From an uncultured Bacteroidota bacterium (GTDB lineage: Bacteria; Bacteroidota; Bacteroidia; Chitinophagales; Saprospiraceae): a stretch of DNA of 37,294 nt. The notes beneath the pieces are model-generated. The model saw only the letters and a list, made by a program, of their open reading frames with translations. It ran no database searches and had not been told where the DNA came from. Position numbers and translations under genes: made by a program. Numbering within the stretch: the first letter of the stretch is position 1; each line of letters begins with the position of its first letter. The stretch spans positions 1-37,294 of the forward strand of contig CAIYFY010000186.1 in NCBI GenBank assembly GCA_903925535.1. The letters run 5' to 3'. Positions 8,466 through 17,283 of this stretch are shown here, one piece after another.

Positions 8466-9965
8466 TCAGGTTTTTGCACTTTCGCCTGAAAGTTGGGCAA
8501 TTATTTCCTCGATTTTACGGCGTTTATCGCGATTTTGAAGATAATCCGGAGGTGCTGCCCGTTCCCTGCAATCGGCAACAGAGCAACGCTCGCAGGTAAA
8601 GTTGACGGCGACCTGCTGAATTTTCGGGTCATTCCAGAAACGAATCAGACTTTTGACATGATCGTCGAGACGTACGCCCAGAGAAACACTCACGTTAATC
8701 CCGGCCGTTGGATAACCCGGTTTGGCAAGGGCAATACACAGATACTCTTCACCATTATTCATAAAGACCGGGCGCTGAATACCGTGCAATATGACATTCT
8801 GTGAATCAGGTCCGGACGGATATTTTCCAAGTTGGCGGAGCAGATATGGCGAGACCCAGCGGCGGCAGTAGTGTTCATACAGACCTGCAGCGTGGGGCTG
8901 CTGCTTTCTGTTGATATGAAGTTCCTTGTCCACCTCCAGTTCGTCAGCGTTGAGATGATGAATAAATCGCATGAAAAAGACCCTCTCCAGATTAAAATGC
9001 TTGATTACAACATTAAAGCGCTGGAAGAACACTTCCGGGCTGGCCTGATACTTCTCCATCAGACCGAGTAATGCCTGACTATTCCACTCTGTTTTGGAGA
9101 AAAAGTCGCCAATATCACTGATAAATGAGTCTTTATTAATGAGCAGTGCCACAGCGAAGTATGCGGCTTTATAGTTGTTCAGTACTGACTCAAAAGAAGT
9201 TATCCGGGTGAATGAAGATGCGAGCGGGCGTTCCTTCAGGCCCAGCACCTGAAAGCCAAGCTCTTTGGCAAGGTGAAAAATCCGCTGTCTTTCGTTGAGT
9301 CGAACGTTCAGCAGCAGTTGTTTCTTTGAAGGATTGAATATACAGCGAATTTCATCCAGATCGGGATGTCCTGCGAGTCCGTCAGGTACAATGGTACATC
9401 CATATTTTTTTTCAAGCAGGTTTGCGAGCATATCATACTGGATAGCGCCGTTGACGGGCAATCCGCTGGAAGCAGCAAAGCGGACGGCAGCCTCTTCAAT
9501 TTCCTCGAAGTAATTGGAGCGCAACTCCTGATATGCCCTCAGGGCTGAAAAGTAAAAATTTTCCTCCCGCAGCGAGTGCACGCGTGCTATTTCCAGCAGT
9601 GCAGAGATAAAAGCATTTACCCTGTCGGGGTCACGGGCAATAATTTCAATAATTCGCTGGATTTCAATGCCAAACAGATCAAGTGGCAGTTCGCTCAGGA
9701 AGTTGCTTTTCAGCAGTTCCCCCAGCGGGGCAAACTGTCGGGTCAGTTCGGGGGATGAGAGGAATGACTCCGTGGTGCCCAGCGCATTGGCCAGTATTTC
9801 CCTGTTTTCTGATTTGGGGTACTTTTTGCCTTTTTCTATTTCATTCAGATAGGAAACAGAGATACCTGTCTCCCGGCCAAGGTCCTCGAAGCTCCAGCCC
9901 AGTTCCTGCCGGAACTGTCGGACCTTCAGGCCAAAGATGATACGCTGCAAATGAGTGGTTGACAT
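8466..9965 (-). CDS. XRE/ScfR-type transcriptional regulator with inactive IrrE-like domain
   Basis: 499 residues. Residues about 10-65 form a helix-turn-helix of the XRE type (FEDLGRETGISVSYLNEIEKG). An IrrE/ImmA (peptidase M78)-like domain follows (about 160-270), then a DUF2083-like domain ending in C458-x2-C461-x4-C466 followed by RERAAPP. This order and the final Cys/RAAPP signature are those of the short-chain fatty acyl regulators (ScfR, including RamB of corynebacteria), which sense acyl-type metabolites. The metalloprotease motif HExxH is lost: the matching place reads KELGF near residue 235, so proteolysis is not expected and the domain is probably a ligand sensor. The gene lies upstream of the helicase gene with a 42-nt gap. 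No perfect promoter was found; TACCTTCG on the minus strand (10009-10002) is a partial -7 match. Confidence 0.88.
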   Translation of the reverse strand: MSTTHLQRIIFGLKVRQFRQELGWSFEDLGRETGISVSYLNEIEKGKKYPKSENREILANALGTTESFLSSPELTRQFAPLGELLKSNFLSELPLDLFGIEIQRIIEIIARDPDRVNAFISALLEIARVHSLREENFYFSALRAYQELRSNYFEEIEEAAVRFAASSGLPVNGAIQYDMLANLLEKKYGCTIVPDGLAGHPDLDEIRCIFNPSKKQLLLNVRLNERQRIFHLAKELGFQVLGLKERPLASSFTRITSFESVLNNYKAAYFAVALLINKDSFISDIGDFFSKTEWNSQALLGLMEKYQASPEVFFQRFNVVIKHFNLERVFFMRFIHHLNADELEVDKELHINRKQQPHAAGLYEHYCRRWVSPYLLRQLGKYPSGPDSQNVILHGIQRPVFMNNGEEYLCIALAKPGYPTAGINVSVSLGVRLDDHVKSLIRFWNDPKIQQVAVNFTCERCSVADCRERAAPPDYLQNRDKRRKIEEIIAQLSGESAKT

Positions 9966-10021
9966 ATTTCACGACCGGCAGGCTTTTGCCGGTATTGAGT
10001 GCGAAGGTAACAAATTGAATC

Positions 10022-10048
10022 GGTGTAGTGTCCCGGGAACACTACACC
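10022..10048. promoter_or_regulatory. Perfect 9-bp inverted repeat over the stop codon of the aminotransferase gene
   Basis: GGTGTAGTG (10022-10030) and CACTACACC (10040-10048) enclose an 8-bp palindrome TCCCGGGA. The right arm contains the aminotransferase stop codon (10042-10044). There is no T-run on either side, so it is either a weak terminator hairpin or an operator for the regulator gene that starts 57 nt further on at 9965. Confidence 0.5.
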
Positions 10049-11310
10049 AGCCCCTCAATACCCCTCACCAGTTTGTCCAGATCCTCCGTGGTGGTATAAA
10101 CATTGGGGGTCACGCGGACTCCCTTTATCTGTTCCCACTCGATGGCGACCGTATGGATCTTGTGCTTTGAGAACAACTTGTCGGCGATATCGCCCGGCTT
10201 TTGACCTTCAATACTGAAATTGCCTATTGCACAGCTCCACTCGTGTTTAAGTGACGTGTTGAGCTTTACTCCGGGCAAGTCCCTGACCCGTGACATCCAG
10301 TAGCGTTTAAGGTAGTGCAGTCGCTCGCTTTTACGGGCGCTTCCAATCAGGTTGTGCAAATCAATGGAATACCCCAGCGCCATTTCTACAGGGAAGCTGC
10401 GCGTTCCGAGATTTTCAAACTTTCGGATATCGGTGATTTGTGTTTCCGGTGCCGACAGCAGAGGCCATACTTTTTCAATCTTATCCTTCCTGATCCACAT
10501 CATACCGGTACCGATAGGGCCGCAAAGGAATTTGTGAAGACTCGTACCCCAATAATCGCATTTCAGGTCCGGAATTTTATAGTCGAGCACAGCGAAGGAG
10601 TGTGCAGCATCAGCCAGTGATTCGATACCGCGCGCGCGCGCTGCCTCGGCAATTTTTCTGACGGGCAGTACCTGTCCGCACCAGTTAATCATGTGGGTGA
10701 TATGCACCAGTCTTGTTTTATCCGTAAATCTTGACACAAATGCATTGGTCAGGTAGTCTTCATCTTCAGACGGCAACTCCAGATCCACCCAAACCAGTTT
10801 AATTCCGTCGCGTTTTTCCCGTTGTTTCCAGGCGTTGATCATATTCGGGTAGTCGTATTTCGACAGAACCACCTCGTCGCCGGGTTTGAAGTCGAGGCCG
10901 AATATGATGGTATTCAGCGATTCGGTTGCATTCCTGTTGATAGCTATTTCGTCCGGATTTGCTCCGGCGATAGCGGCCAGATTTTCGCGCAGCGGCTCAC
11001 GGTCCTGATCCAGAATACGCCACATGTAATAGGAAGGTGCCTCACTGCACATCCGGTTGTAGTAATCGAGGGCATCCATGGTAGCGCGGGGCATCGGACA
11101 GACACCGCCGTTATTCAGGTTGATAATGGTCGGGCTGGCGGCAAAGGCCATCCGTACCTGCCGCCAGAAGTCCTCGTCGGAAGCAGCTGCTGAAAGTCCT
11201 GAGTAATCGGCTGACAAGCCGGGGAAGGCTGACGCTGCATGCTGGTGCAGGGCAACAGAGCCCAGCAGGGCTGCTGTGTGGCGGATAAAACTGCGGCGGG
11301 AAGATGTCAT
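10042..11310 (-). CDS. Tat-exported class V aminotransferase / isopenicillin-N-epimerase-like PLP enzyme
   Basis: 422 residues. The N-terminus carries a twin-arginine signal: SRRSFI at residues 4-9, then a moderately hydrophobic stretch and an ASAFPG cleavage region (about 26-31). The body is a fold-type I PLP enzyme of aminotransferase class V (NifS/CefD-like), with NNGGVCPMP near the start, an ADAAHSF segment whose Asp should contact the PLP ring nitrogen, and the Schiff-base lysine in TSLHKFLCG at residue 260. Tat export means it is folded with cofactor in the cytoplasm and sent to the periplasm. The substrate cannot be told from sequence; epimerase, desulfurase and lyase activities all occur in this family. 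It lies 26 nt after the WbqC-family gene in the same direction. Confidence 0.88.
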   Translation of the reverse strand: MTSSRRSFIRHTAALLGSVALHQHAASAFPGLSADYSGLSAAASDEDFWRQVRMAFAASPTIINLNNGGVCPMPRATMDALDYYNRMCSEAPSYYMWRILDQDREPLRENLAAIAGANPDEIAINRNATESLNTIIFGLDFKPGDEVVLSKYDYPNMINAWKQREKRDGIKLVWVDLELPSEDEDYLTNAFVSRFTDKTRLVHITHMINWCGQVLPVRKIAEAARARGIESLADAAHSFAVLDYKIPDLKCDYWGTSLHKFLCGPIGTGMMWIRKDKIEKVWPLLSAPETQITDIRKFENLGTRSFPVEMALGYSIDLHNLIGSARKSERLHYLKRYWMSRVRDLPGVKLNTSLKHEWSCAIGNFSIEGQKPGDIADKLFSKHKIHTVAIEWEQIKGVRVTPNVYTTTEDLDKLVRGIEGLV

Positions 11311-11336
11311 GACAAAAAAGCATCAAAAAGTGAAAG

Positions 11337-11903
11337 CTACCGGAGATAATCGAGGCCGTTTTTACCGGCGCACATCAGCAGATCAAGAACAGACAAATCG
11401 GGCAAGAATCCGTTTTTATCCTCAAAGACCTGTGGATATCGGGGCAAGGGCGCTGCAGGGGTGGGCGAGAAAGGCTGGTATGCGCGGGTTTCAGCCACGC
11501 TGCCCGGCCATTTCATCTTCTGTAAAAGTACAAATTCTATCAATTCAATGTTAAAATCGAACAAAAAAATATACTTTTTTTCGTAAAAGGCAAATAATTC
11601 ATGGGCGTAGTGCTCAAAAAACGGGGCACTGCCATAGGCGGTCCGAATTGATCGCCAGTGCTGACGCTGCCAGGTCTCATCGTAAGCAATCCGGACATCC
11701 CTGATGGGCATTTTGCTGTTTTTACCCTTTACCAGCGGCACACTGAGCAGTTGCCGTCCGTTGGGACCGGCAATTTCACAGCGGTTGCGGCATGACCCCT
11801 TCTGGTAGTGCTCGTGTGCTTCCAGCACAAGTTCACCTGCGGCAACAGCACGCTGGCACCAGGAGACAGGCGGGAGATACGCGGTTATGGCAGTTTGAAT
11901 CAT
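11337..11903 (-). CDS. WbqC-family protein
   Basis: 188 residues. The start ITAYLPPVSWCQRAV and the later segments NRCEIAGPNGRQLLSVPL and WQRQHWRSIRTAYGSAPFFEHY are typical of WbqC-like proteins (about 200-230 residues). The family is linked by gene context in other bacteria to polysaccharide or O-antigen sugar biosynthesis, but the reaction is not firmly known. There is no signal peptide, so it should be cytoplasmic. The C-terminal end (FLPDLSVLDLLMCAG) fits the family pattern of a conserved end with 'LS.LDLLFN.G', so the gene looks complete. It is the first gene of the minus-strand run and is divergent from the SOD gene. Confidence 0.88.
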   Translation of the reverse strand: MIQTAITAYLPPVSWCQRAVAAGELVLEAHEHYQKGSCRNRCEIAGPNGRQLLSVPLVKGKNSKMPIRDVRIAYDETWQRQHWRSIRTAYGSAPFFEHYAHELFAFYEKKYIFLFDFNIELIEFVLLQKMKWPGSVAETRAYQPFSPTPAAPLPRYPQVFEDKNGFLPDLSVLDLLMCAGKNGLDYLR

Positions 11904-11930
11904 GAATATTGCAATTCAGGTAAACCGGCG

Positions 11931-11971
11931 TAAATGTAACCCTTTGGTCTGTTTGTGGCGGCAAAAACTGC
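11931..11971 (-). promoter_or_regulatory. Possible promoter for the WbqC-family gene
   Basis: On the minus strand TACATTTA (11938-11931) differs from the -7 consensus TAnnTTTG only at the last base. TTTTTG sits about 23 nt upstream as a -33 element. The site lies about 30 nt before the ATG at 11903. Confidence 0.4.
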
Positions 11972-12062
11972 GGGTGAGTGTAATATGACTGTCCGGACAA
12001 CTTTTTAGCTGCAAAGTTGTTTCATCGAAACCTGTTAACAATCAGACAAAATATTCACCGAT

Positions 12063-12671
12063 ATGGCATTCTCTCTTTCCGATCTCCCTTATGCGCACGA
12101 TGCACTCGAACCGCATATTGATACACGAACCATGGAAATTCATCATGGCAAGCACCATGCAGCCTACGTGAACAACCTGAATGCTGCCATTCAGGGCACC
12201 GAGCACGAAGGAAAGTCGCTGGAGGAGCTTCTGGCCAGTATTTCCACCCTCCCGATGGCCGTACGCAACAACGGCGGAGGCCACTGGAATCACACCTTTT
12301 TCTGGGAAAGCATGTCGCCCAACGGTGGTGGCACTCCCGGAGGTGCGCTGGGTGCCAAAATTGCACAGGACTTCGGTTCTTTCGAGGCTATGCAGCAGCA
12401 GTTTGCGCAGGCTGGCGCCACACGTTTCGGCTCCGGATGGGCATGGCTGTGCGCAGGTACCGATGGCAATCTGTTTATCAGCTCTACACCCAATCAGGAT
12501 AATCCGCTGATGGACGTAGCCGAAAAGAAAGGTACTCCCCTGCTCGGTCTTGATGTGTGGGAACACGCCTACTACCTCCACTACCAGAACAGGCGACCCG
12601 ACTACATTACCTCCTGGTGGAATGTAGTTGACTGGAAAACGGTAGAAGCGAGGTTTGCAAAAATCAGCTAG
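12063..12671 (+). CDS. sodA: Superoxide dismutase, Mn-type of the Fe/Mn family
   Basis: 202 residues, the normal length for a cytoplasmic Fe/Mn SOD. Metal ligands are visible at H27 (EIHHGKHH), H77 (HWNHTFFW), D164 and H168 (LDVWEHAYY). The enzyme converts superoxide to oxygen and hydrogen peroxide. Metal preference is suggested by G73 in NNGGGHWNH combined with Q145 in NQDNPLM; in Fe enzymes the glutamine usually sits at the first place. No signal peptide is present. The gene is monocistronic: it is divergent from the WbqC gene and is closed by a strong terminator. The symbol is given for Mn-type SOD; cambialistic metal use cannot be excluded. Confidence 0.96.
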   Translation: MAFSLSDLPYAHDALEPHIDTRTMEIHHGKHHAAYVNNLNAAIQGTEHEGKSLEELLASISTLPMAVRNNGGGHWNHTFFWESMSPNGGGTPGGALGAKIAQDFGSFEAMQQQFAQAGATRFGSGWAWLCAGTDGNLFISSTPNQDNPLMDVAEKKGTPLLGLDVWEHAYYLHYQNRRPDYITSWWNVVDWKTVEARFAKIS

Positions 12672-12696
12672 GCAGTTGAGAAACTATTTATTTCAA

Positions 12697-12727
12697 CGCC
12701 CCGGGCTACGGCACGGGGCGTTTTTTT
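12697..12727 (+). terminator. Rho-independent terminator after sodA
   Basis: CGCCCCG (12697-12703) pairs with CGGGGCG (12714-12720) around a 10-nt loop, followed directly by seven T. It begins 26 nt after the sodA stop. Confidence 0.93.
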
Positions 12728-12749
12728 ATTCATAACGCAGTCAAAAAGG

Positions 12750-12778
12750 TTCGTTACCATATTTTCGGACTATATTTG
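12750..12778 (+). promoter_or_regulatory. Bacteroidota-type promoter for the AddA-like helicase operon
   Basis: TATATTTG at 12771-12778 is an exact match to the -7 consensus TAnnTTTG. A weak -33 element (GTTCG around 12749-12753) precedes it. Transcription would begin near 12785, leaving a leader of only about 15-20 nt. This supports a start codon at 12801 or 12807 rather than further upstream. Confidence 0.6.
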
Positions 12779-12800
12779 TCGGTCAACATCCCCATCTTTA

Positions 12801-15800
12801 TTGTCTGTGAACATAAAAATAATATCCGCCGGCGCCGGTTCCGGCAAGACCCACCGCCTGACGGGCGATATGTACAACCTGATGAATGAGGGAACCGTCA
12901 GGCCCTCCGGCATTATTGCTACCACCTTTACCAAAAAAGCTGCTGCCGAGCTGCAGGAGCGGGTCAGGCTCAAGTTGCTGCAAAACGGCTTGACAGAAGC
13001 AGCCAGTGAGCTCGGCGAAGCACTCATTGGTACCGTACACAGCATAGGCACCCGTCTGCTCCAGCGTTTTGCCTTTGAAGCAGGGGTATCTCCACTGGTC
13101 GAAATTATAGCTGACGGCGATGAGCAGCGCATATTCAACGAGTCACTCGCACAGGTGCTCACGCAGGAGCGCACGGAAAGAATGAATCTGCTGGCAGAGC
13201 GGCTCGGATTCACCAAGAAAACGTACGGTGGCGCCTTCGACTGGCGGCGCGACATTATGGAAGTAACCGAAGTTGCCCGCGCCAACAACTTTTCGAAAGA
13301 AATACTGCAGCGCAGCCGGCAACTGTCCTGGGAGTCGTTCGAACGTTTGCTCCCGCAGGTTTCCAATTCTGACGCCATCGTCTGGAACAACCGCCTGCTG
13401 TCAGCCATAGACCAAACCATAGCTGCCCTCGAGGAGAACACCTCCGACACAACCAAAACTACCAAAGATTGTATTGAAGCCCTGCAAGCCTCGGCCAGTC
13501 AGCTGAAATTCCGCGGAGAACTGTACTGGTACGAATGGGCCAGAGTCGGCAAGTTGACAGTTGGTGCCAAAAGTCGTGAACTGATTGAGGACCTGACCAA
13601 TTTCGTCAGGAGCCACGGTGCGCATCCCCAGTTCAGGGAAGACATCAGGGGATACATGGAACTGGTGTTTGAAATAGCCTCGGATGCCCTCGATGAGTAC
13701 GAGCAGTACAAGAAAAAGCGCGGACTGATAGATTATACCGATATGGAAGCAGGAGTAAGCCGGCTTCTGCGGCGCGATGATGTAAAAGACGCCCTGCGCG
13801 GCAGTATCAGCCTCTTGCTGGTGGATGAGTTTCAGGACACCTCCCCTATTCAGCTTGACATCTTTCTGAAGCTCAGCGAAATTGCAGACAAGGCCATCTG
13901 GGTGGGCGATCCCAAGCAGAGTATCTACGGGTTCAGGGGAGCGGAGCCTGCTCTCATGCAGGCAGTTATTGAAGCAACAGGAGGTGTTCAACCTGATGAC
14001 ATCCTTAAACAGTCGTGGCGCAGCCGGCCCGATCTGGTTTATGCCACCAACGCCATATTCAGAAAAGCCTTCACCGCACTGCCAGAAGAACAGGTTGTAC
14101 TCGAGCCGGCCTTCCCTTCCGACAAAGAACTGCCGGCAGTTGGCCGCGGACTCATTCACTGGCATTTCAAGGCGGAACCCGACGATCGGAAGGTGTACGC
14201 AGCCCCCTGGCTGGACGACTGCATAGCCGATCAGATCAGGATTTTTCTGGAGAGAGCCCCACATATATACAACAAGGAAAGAACCGTGAGCAGGCCTGTC
14301 AGACCCGGCGACATAGCCGTACTGTGCAGAAACAACACCGGATGTTTATTGATAGCCGAGGCACTCCACCGGGCTGGCCTGAAAGCATCCATCAGTCGCT
14401 CCGGTTTGCTGGAGACAAAGGAAGCGAGGCTGGCACTTGCCTGTCTGAGATACCTGCTCACAGCGTCCGATTCACTCAGCATTGCCGAGATTCTGCTGCT
14501 CACCGGAGACATGGATCTGCAAGATATGGTGAACAACAGGCTTGAATACCTTCACCATAGGGAACAGGAGGAACACTACGCCCGCTGGGCAAAAGACAAT
14601 CCCTTTCTCGAGCAGCTGGACAATCTGCGGGCGCATACTGCGGATTTATCAGCCTCTGAAATACTGGAAATGGTTTTGACCGAGCTCGATCTTCGTCGCG
14701 TGATTGCCCGGCTCGGCAATATAAATCAGCGGCTCGACAACCTGGATCGCCTGCGTCGTTATGCGCTCGACTATGAGTCGGCATGCAAGCGCCTGCACTC
14801 GGCAGCCACCCTCGGCGGATTCCTGCTCTGGACCAGCAACCTGTCGGCCTCCGGCGGCGATTTGCAGGGTTCAGGCGAAGGAGAAGATGCCATAAAGATT
14901 CTCACCTACCACAGGAGCAAGGGACTTGAGTTTCCGGTAACCGTATGCCACAATCTCGACCAGAACCTCAGAGAAAAAATATGGGGTATCAACCTGGTTT
15001 CCGAAAATGAGAAGCCTGATCTGAATAATATCCTGGGAAACCGCTGGATGCGATTTTGGGTAAACCCCTATTCGGACCAGCTCGGACGTACCAGCCTGGA
15101 GGAAGCACTTCTGCAGACTGAAGAATGGGAAACCGCACAAATTCAGGCGCGGGAGGAGGAAACAAGACTGCTTTACGTGGGTATTACGCGCCCGAGAGAT
15201 TACCTCATATTCCCGACTACCGTTAAAGGCACCAAATGGCTGAACAGAGTATTCAACAGCGGTAACGAAGACACTCCGACACTCGACCCGGATACTACCG
15301 AAACACCGTTCTATCACAACGGAAAATCGCTGCATTGCGAGACAGAAGTGATATACAAGCCGCGTACCTTCGGTGAAATAACAACAGCGGAGGTGACAGC
15401 TGAATTTCCTGCCGAGCGCAGGGGGCGTCATACCGGACTGATTCAAAAGCAGATATCAGTTGCTTCGGAGGCCCCCTCGGATATCACCCCCCAATGGGGA
15501 GAGCCCGTCGCCTGGGGAAGCTGGACAGAGTTCAACGGTGAATATACCCCGGCACTGGCACAGGCTCTCCGCTCGCTCCTCTGTACAACAGGCACACACA
15601 GCCCTGAAGGAATCTCGCAGGTTGCAGCGCACCAGATTGAGATAAGAAAGCTGACAGAACACATATCAGCGGAAAAGCTGGTCAGGCAGTGGCTCGACTT
15701 CAGCAAATTTATTGCCGACAGGTACCCGGCCGCCGAAATAACCGCTGCCAGCCCGCTGGAAGCAGCGTTCGGGCAAAGAATCCTGAAATGGGAAGCAGAC

Positions 15801-16001
15801 CTCCGGATAGATTCGGGACCCAAAACGGCAGTTTTTATTTTTGCCGACTTTGCGGAAGGAATGAAAAAATGGCAAAATATTGCCAGGGATCACGAAAATG
15901 CCCTGATGTGGGTAAGGAAAGTATGGAAAGATCGGGAGCTGATGCCACCGGACACCTGGCTGGTATTTCCCTGCGACGGTTATGCCGTTGAAATGCACTG
16001 A
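12801..16001 (+). CDS. RecB/AddA-like UvrD helicase with apparently degenerate nuclease domain
   Basis: 1066 residues. Superfamily 1A motifs are clear: SAGAGSGKT at residues 9-17, TTFTKKAAAEL, GTVHSIGTRLL, LLVDEFQDTSP (V341-D346), GDPKQSIYGFRGAEP, TYHRSKGLEFPV and RLLYVGITRPRDY. This is the AddA/RecB pattern for double-strand-break end processing. At the C-terminus, where AddA has a RecB nuclease with G-x-I-D and D-x-K motifs, one reads ILKWEADLRID and then VFIFADFAEG, so the catalytic lysine seems missing. The start is non-ATG: TTG at 12801 or, equally possible, GTG at 12807; both lie just behind a good promoter. moeA begins 2 nt after the stop, so the two are probably co-transcribed. No AddB gene adjoins it. 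Confidence 0.92.
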   Translation: MSVNIKIISAGAGSGKTHRLTGDMYNLMNEGTVRPSGIIATTFTKKAAAELQERVRLKLLQNGLTEAASELGEALIGTVHSIGTRLLQRFAFEAGVSPLVEIIADGDEQRIFNESLAQVLTQERTERMNLLAERLGFTKKTYGGAFDWRRDIMEVTEVARANNFSKEILQRSRQLSWESFERLLPQVSNSDAIVWNNRLLSAIDQTIAALEENTSDTTKTTKDCIEALQASASQLKFRGELYWYEWARVGKLTVGAKSRELIEDLTNFVRSHGAHPQFREDIRGYMELVFEIASDALDEYEQYKKKRGLIDYTDMEAGVSRLLRRDDVKDALRGSISLLLVDEFQDTSPIQLDIFLKLSEIADKAIWVGDPKQSIYGFRGAEPALMQAVIEATGGVQPDDILKQSWRSRPDLVYATNAIFRKAFTALPEEQVVLEPAFPSDKELPAVGRGLIHWHFKAEPDDRKVYAAPWLDDCIADQIRIFLERAPHIYNKERTVSRPVRPGDIAVLCRNNTGCLLIAEALHRAGLKASISRSGLLETKEARLALACLRYLLTASDSLSIAEILLLTGDMDLQDMVNNRLEYLHHREQEEHYARWAKDNPFLEQLDNLRAHTADLSASEILEMVLTELDLRRVIARLGNINQRLDNLDRLRRYALDYESACKRLHSAATLGGFLLWTSNLSASGGDLQGSGEGEDAIKILTYHRSKGLEFPVTVCHNLDQNLREKIWGINLVSENEKPDLNNILGNRWMRFWVNPYSDQLGRTSLEEALLQTEEWETAQIQAREEETRLLYVGITRPRDYLIFPTTVKGTKWLNRVFNSGNEDTPTLDPDTTETPFYHNGKSLHCETEVIYKPRTFGEITTAEVTAEFPAERRGRHTGLIQKQISVASEAPSDITPQWGEPVAWGSWTEFNGEYTPALAQALRSLLCTTGTHSPEGISQVAAHQIEIRKLTEHISAEKLVRQWLDFSKFIADRYPAAEITAASPLEAAFGQRILKWEADLRIDSGPKTAVFIFADFAEGMKKWQNIARDHENALMWVRKVWKDRELMPPDTWLVFPCDGYAVEMH

Positions 16002-16003
16002 CT

Positions 16004-17188
16004 ATGATGACTGTATCTGAAGCCTGGGAAATAATCAGAAACAACCTGTTCACTCCGGAAAACGAGCAGGTGGCTCTCCTGCGCGCGCAGGGGCGCATAC
16101 TCGCGCAGGAGATGCATGCCGACCGGGATATCCCGCCCTACAACCGGGTATCAATGGATGGAATCGCAATCAGATATGCTGATTACCAGTCGGGAATCCG
16201 CACCTTTCCCGTATCAGGTATCATCGGAGCGGGCGAAGACAGCAAAATTCACATACCCCCCGGATCGTGTGCTGAAATCATGACAGGTGCCTCCATGCCT
16301 TCTTCTGCAGATACAGTGGTACCCTACGAGCAGATACATATTGCCGGTGGTGCAGCCACCCTGAACACCGAGGTGAAACCGGGTCAAAATATACATCAGA
16401 AAGGAAAAGACCGCCGGAGCGGGGATGTACTTATGCGGGCGGGAAGGAGAATTGGTCCGGTTGAAACAAGCATTGCGGCATCGGTCGGCTGTCACCTGAT
16501 TCGTGTGGTGAAACCGCCGCGTGTGGCCATATTCTCCTCAGGCAATGAGCTGGTTGATATTGATGAAACTCCGCAATCGTACCAGATAAGGCGATCCAAC
16601 AGTTACGTATGCCATGCACTTCTTCAGTCACACGGCATAGACGCAGGAATGTTTCATTTACCCGACAATCCGGAAGAGATAAGAACCGCCCTGCATGGGG
16701 CGCTGGGATCTTATGACCTCATCATCGCGAGCGGCGGCATTTCGGCTGGAAAATTTGACTATATTCCGGATATTCTGACAGATCTTGGCGTACAAAGACT
16801 GATACAAGGGGTCAGACAACGACCCGGAAAACCATTCTGGTTTGGCAAAAAAGATCATGCGACCGTTTTTGCACTTCCCGGCAATCCGGTTTCCACCATG
16901 GCATGCATGGTCCGTTATGTCAAACCCTGGCTCGACACCTCCATGGGGCTCCCGGTGTCTGTTCAACCTGTTGTACTCGCTGAAGACATTACTTTCGAAC
17001 CCAATCTGACACTTTTCAGTCAGGCGGTGCTTCATTCCGACGAAAACGGACGGCTTGTCGCCACGCCCCTCAGGCATCAGGGCTCGGGCGACTACACCAG
17101 TCTGCTGGACGCCCGTGGCTTCCTGGAGCTGCCAGCAGAAAAGACCAGGTTTGAAGCTGGAATACCGTTTTCTTTCTGGCCTGTATGA
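16004..17188 (+). CDS. moeA: Molybdopterin molybdenumtransferase MoeA
   Basis: 394 residues, close to the 411 of E. coli MoeA. The N-terminal domains I and II contain RDIPPYNRVSMDGIAI and IMTGASMP. The central MoeA/MogA-like domain has FSSGNEL (about 176-182), ASGGISAGKFDYI (about 241-253) and the nucleotide/MPT-binding PGNPVSTMAC (about 290-300). The C-terminal domain ends normally. It inserts molybdate into adenylylated molybdopterin, the last step of molybdenum cofactor synthesis, in the cytoplasm. GKFDY in place of the enterobacterial GxxDY form is a common variant as far as I know. The ATG at 16004 lies 2 nt after the helicase stop, suggesting translational coupling. No other molybdenum cofactor gene is in the window, so its partners must be elsewhere. 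Confidence 0.95.
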   Translation: MMTVSEAWEIIRNNLFTPENEQVALLRAQGRILAQEMHADRDIPPYNRVSMDGIAIRYADYQSGIRTFPVSGIIGAGEDSKIHIPPGSCAEIMTGASMPSSADTVVPYEQIHIAGGAATLNTEVKPGQNIHQKGKDRRSGDVLMRAGRRIGPVETSIAASVGCHLIRVVKPPRVAIFSSGNELVDIDETPQSYQIRRSNSYVCHALLQSHGIDAGMFHLPDNPEEIRTALHGALGSYDLIIASGGISAGKFDYIPDILTDLGVQRLIQGVRQRPGKPFWFGKKDHATVFALPGNPVSTMACMVRYVKPWLDTSMGLPVSVQPVVLAEDITFEPNLTLFSQAVLHSDENGRLVATPLRHQGSGDYTSLLDARGFLELPAEKTRFEAGIPFSFWPV

Positions 17189-17227
17189 TATTAAATGATT
17201 ATATCATGCAAATCAGGGATGACAGGT

Positions 17228-17256
17228 ATGATTCAGGAAGTGGTTGTATACCTTTG
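17228..17256 (+). promoter_or_regulatory. Possible promoter for the BNR / pseudo-AAA / GH95 unit
   Basis: TACCTTTG at 17249-17256 matches the -7 consensus TAnnTTTG exactly. The -33 position is weak (ATG at 17228-17230, 18 nt upstream). The predicted start of transcription is about 20 nt before the ATG at 17284. Confidence 0.5.
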
Positions 17257-17283
17257 CCGTTTCATTAAAAAAACCAGTTTCCG

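Noticed and set aside
7656..8489. 277-codon open frame on the plus strand
   Set aside because: Antisense to the N-terminal helicase domain of the 5268-8423 gene and spans the intergenic gap; a shadow.
12042..12581. 179-codon open frame on the minus strand
   Set aside because: Antisense to the superoxide dismutase gene.
13401..14264. 287-codon open frame on the minus strand
   Set aside because: Antisense to the AddA-like helicase across its Walker B region; no recognisable domain.
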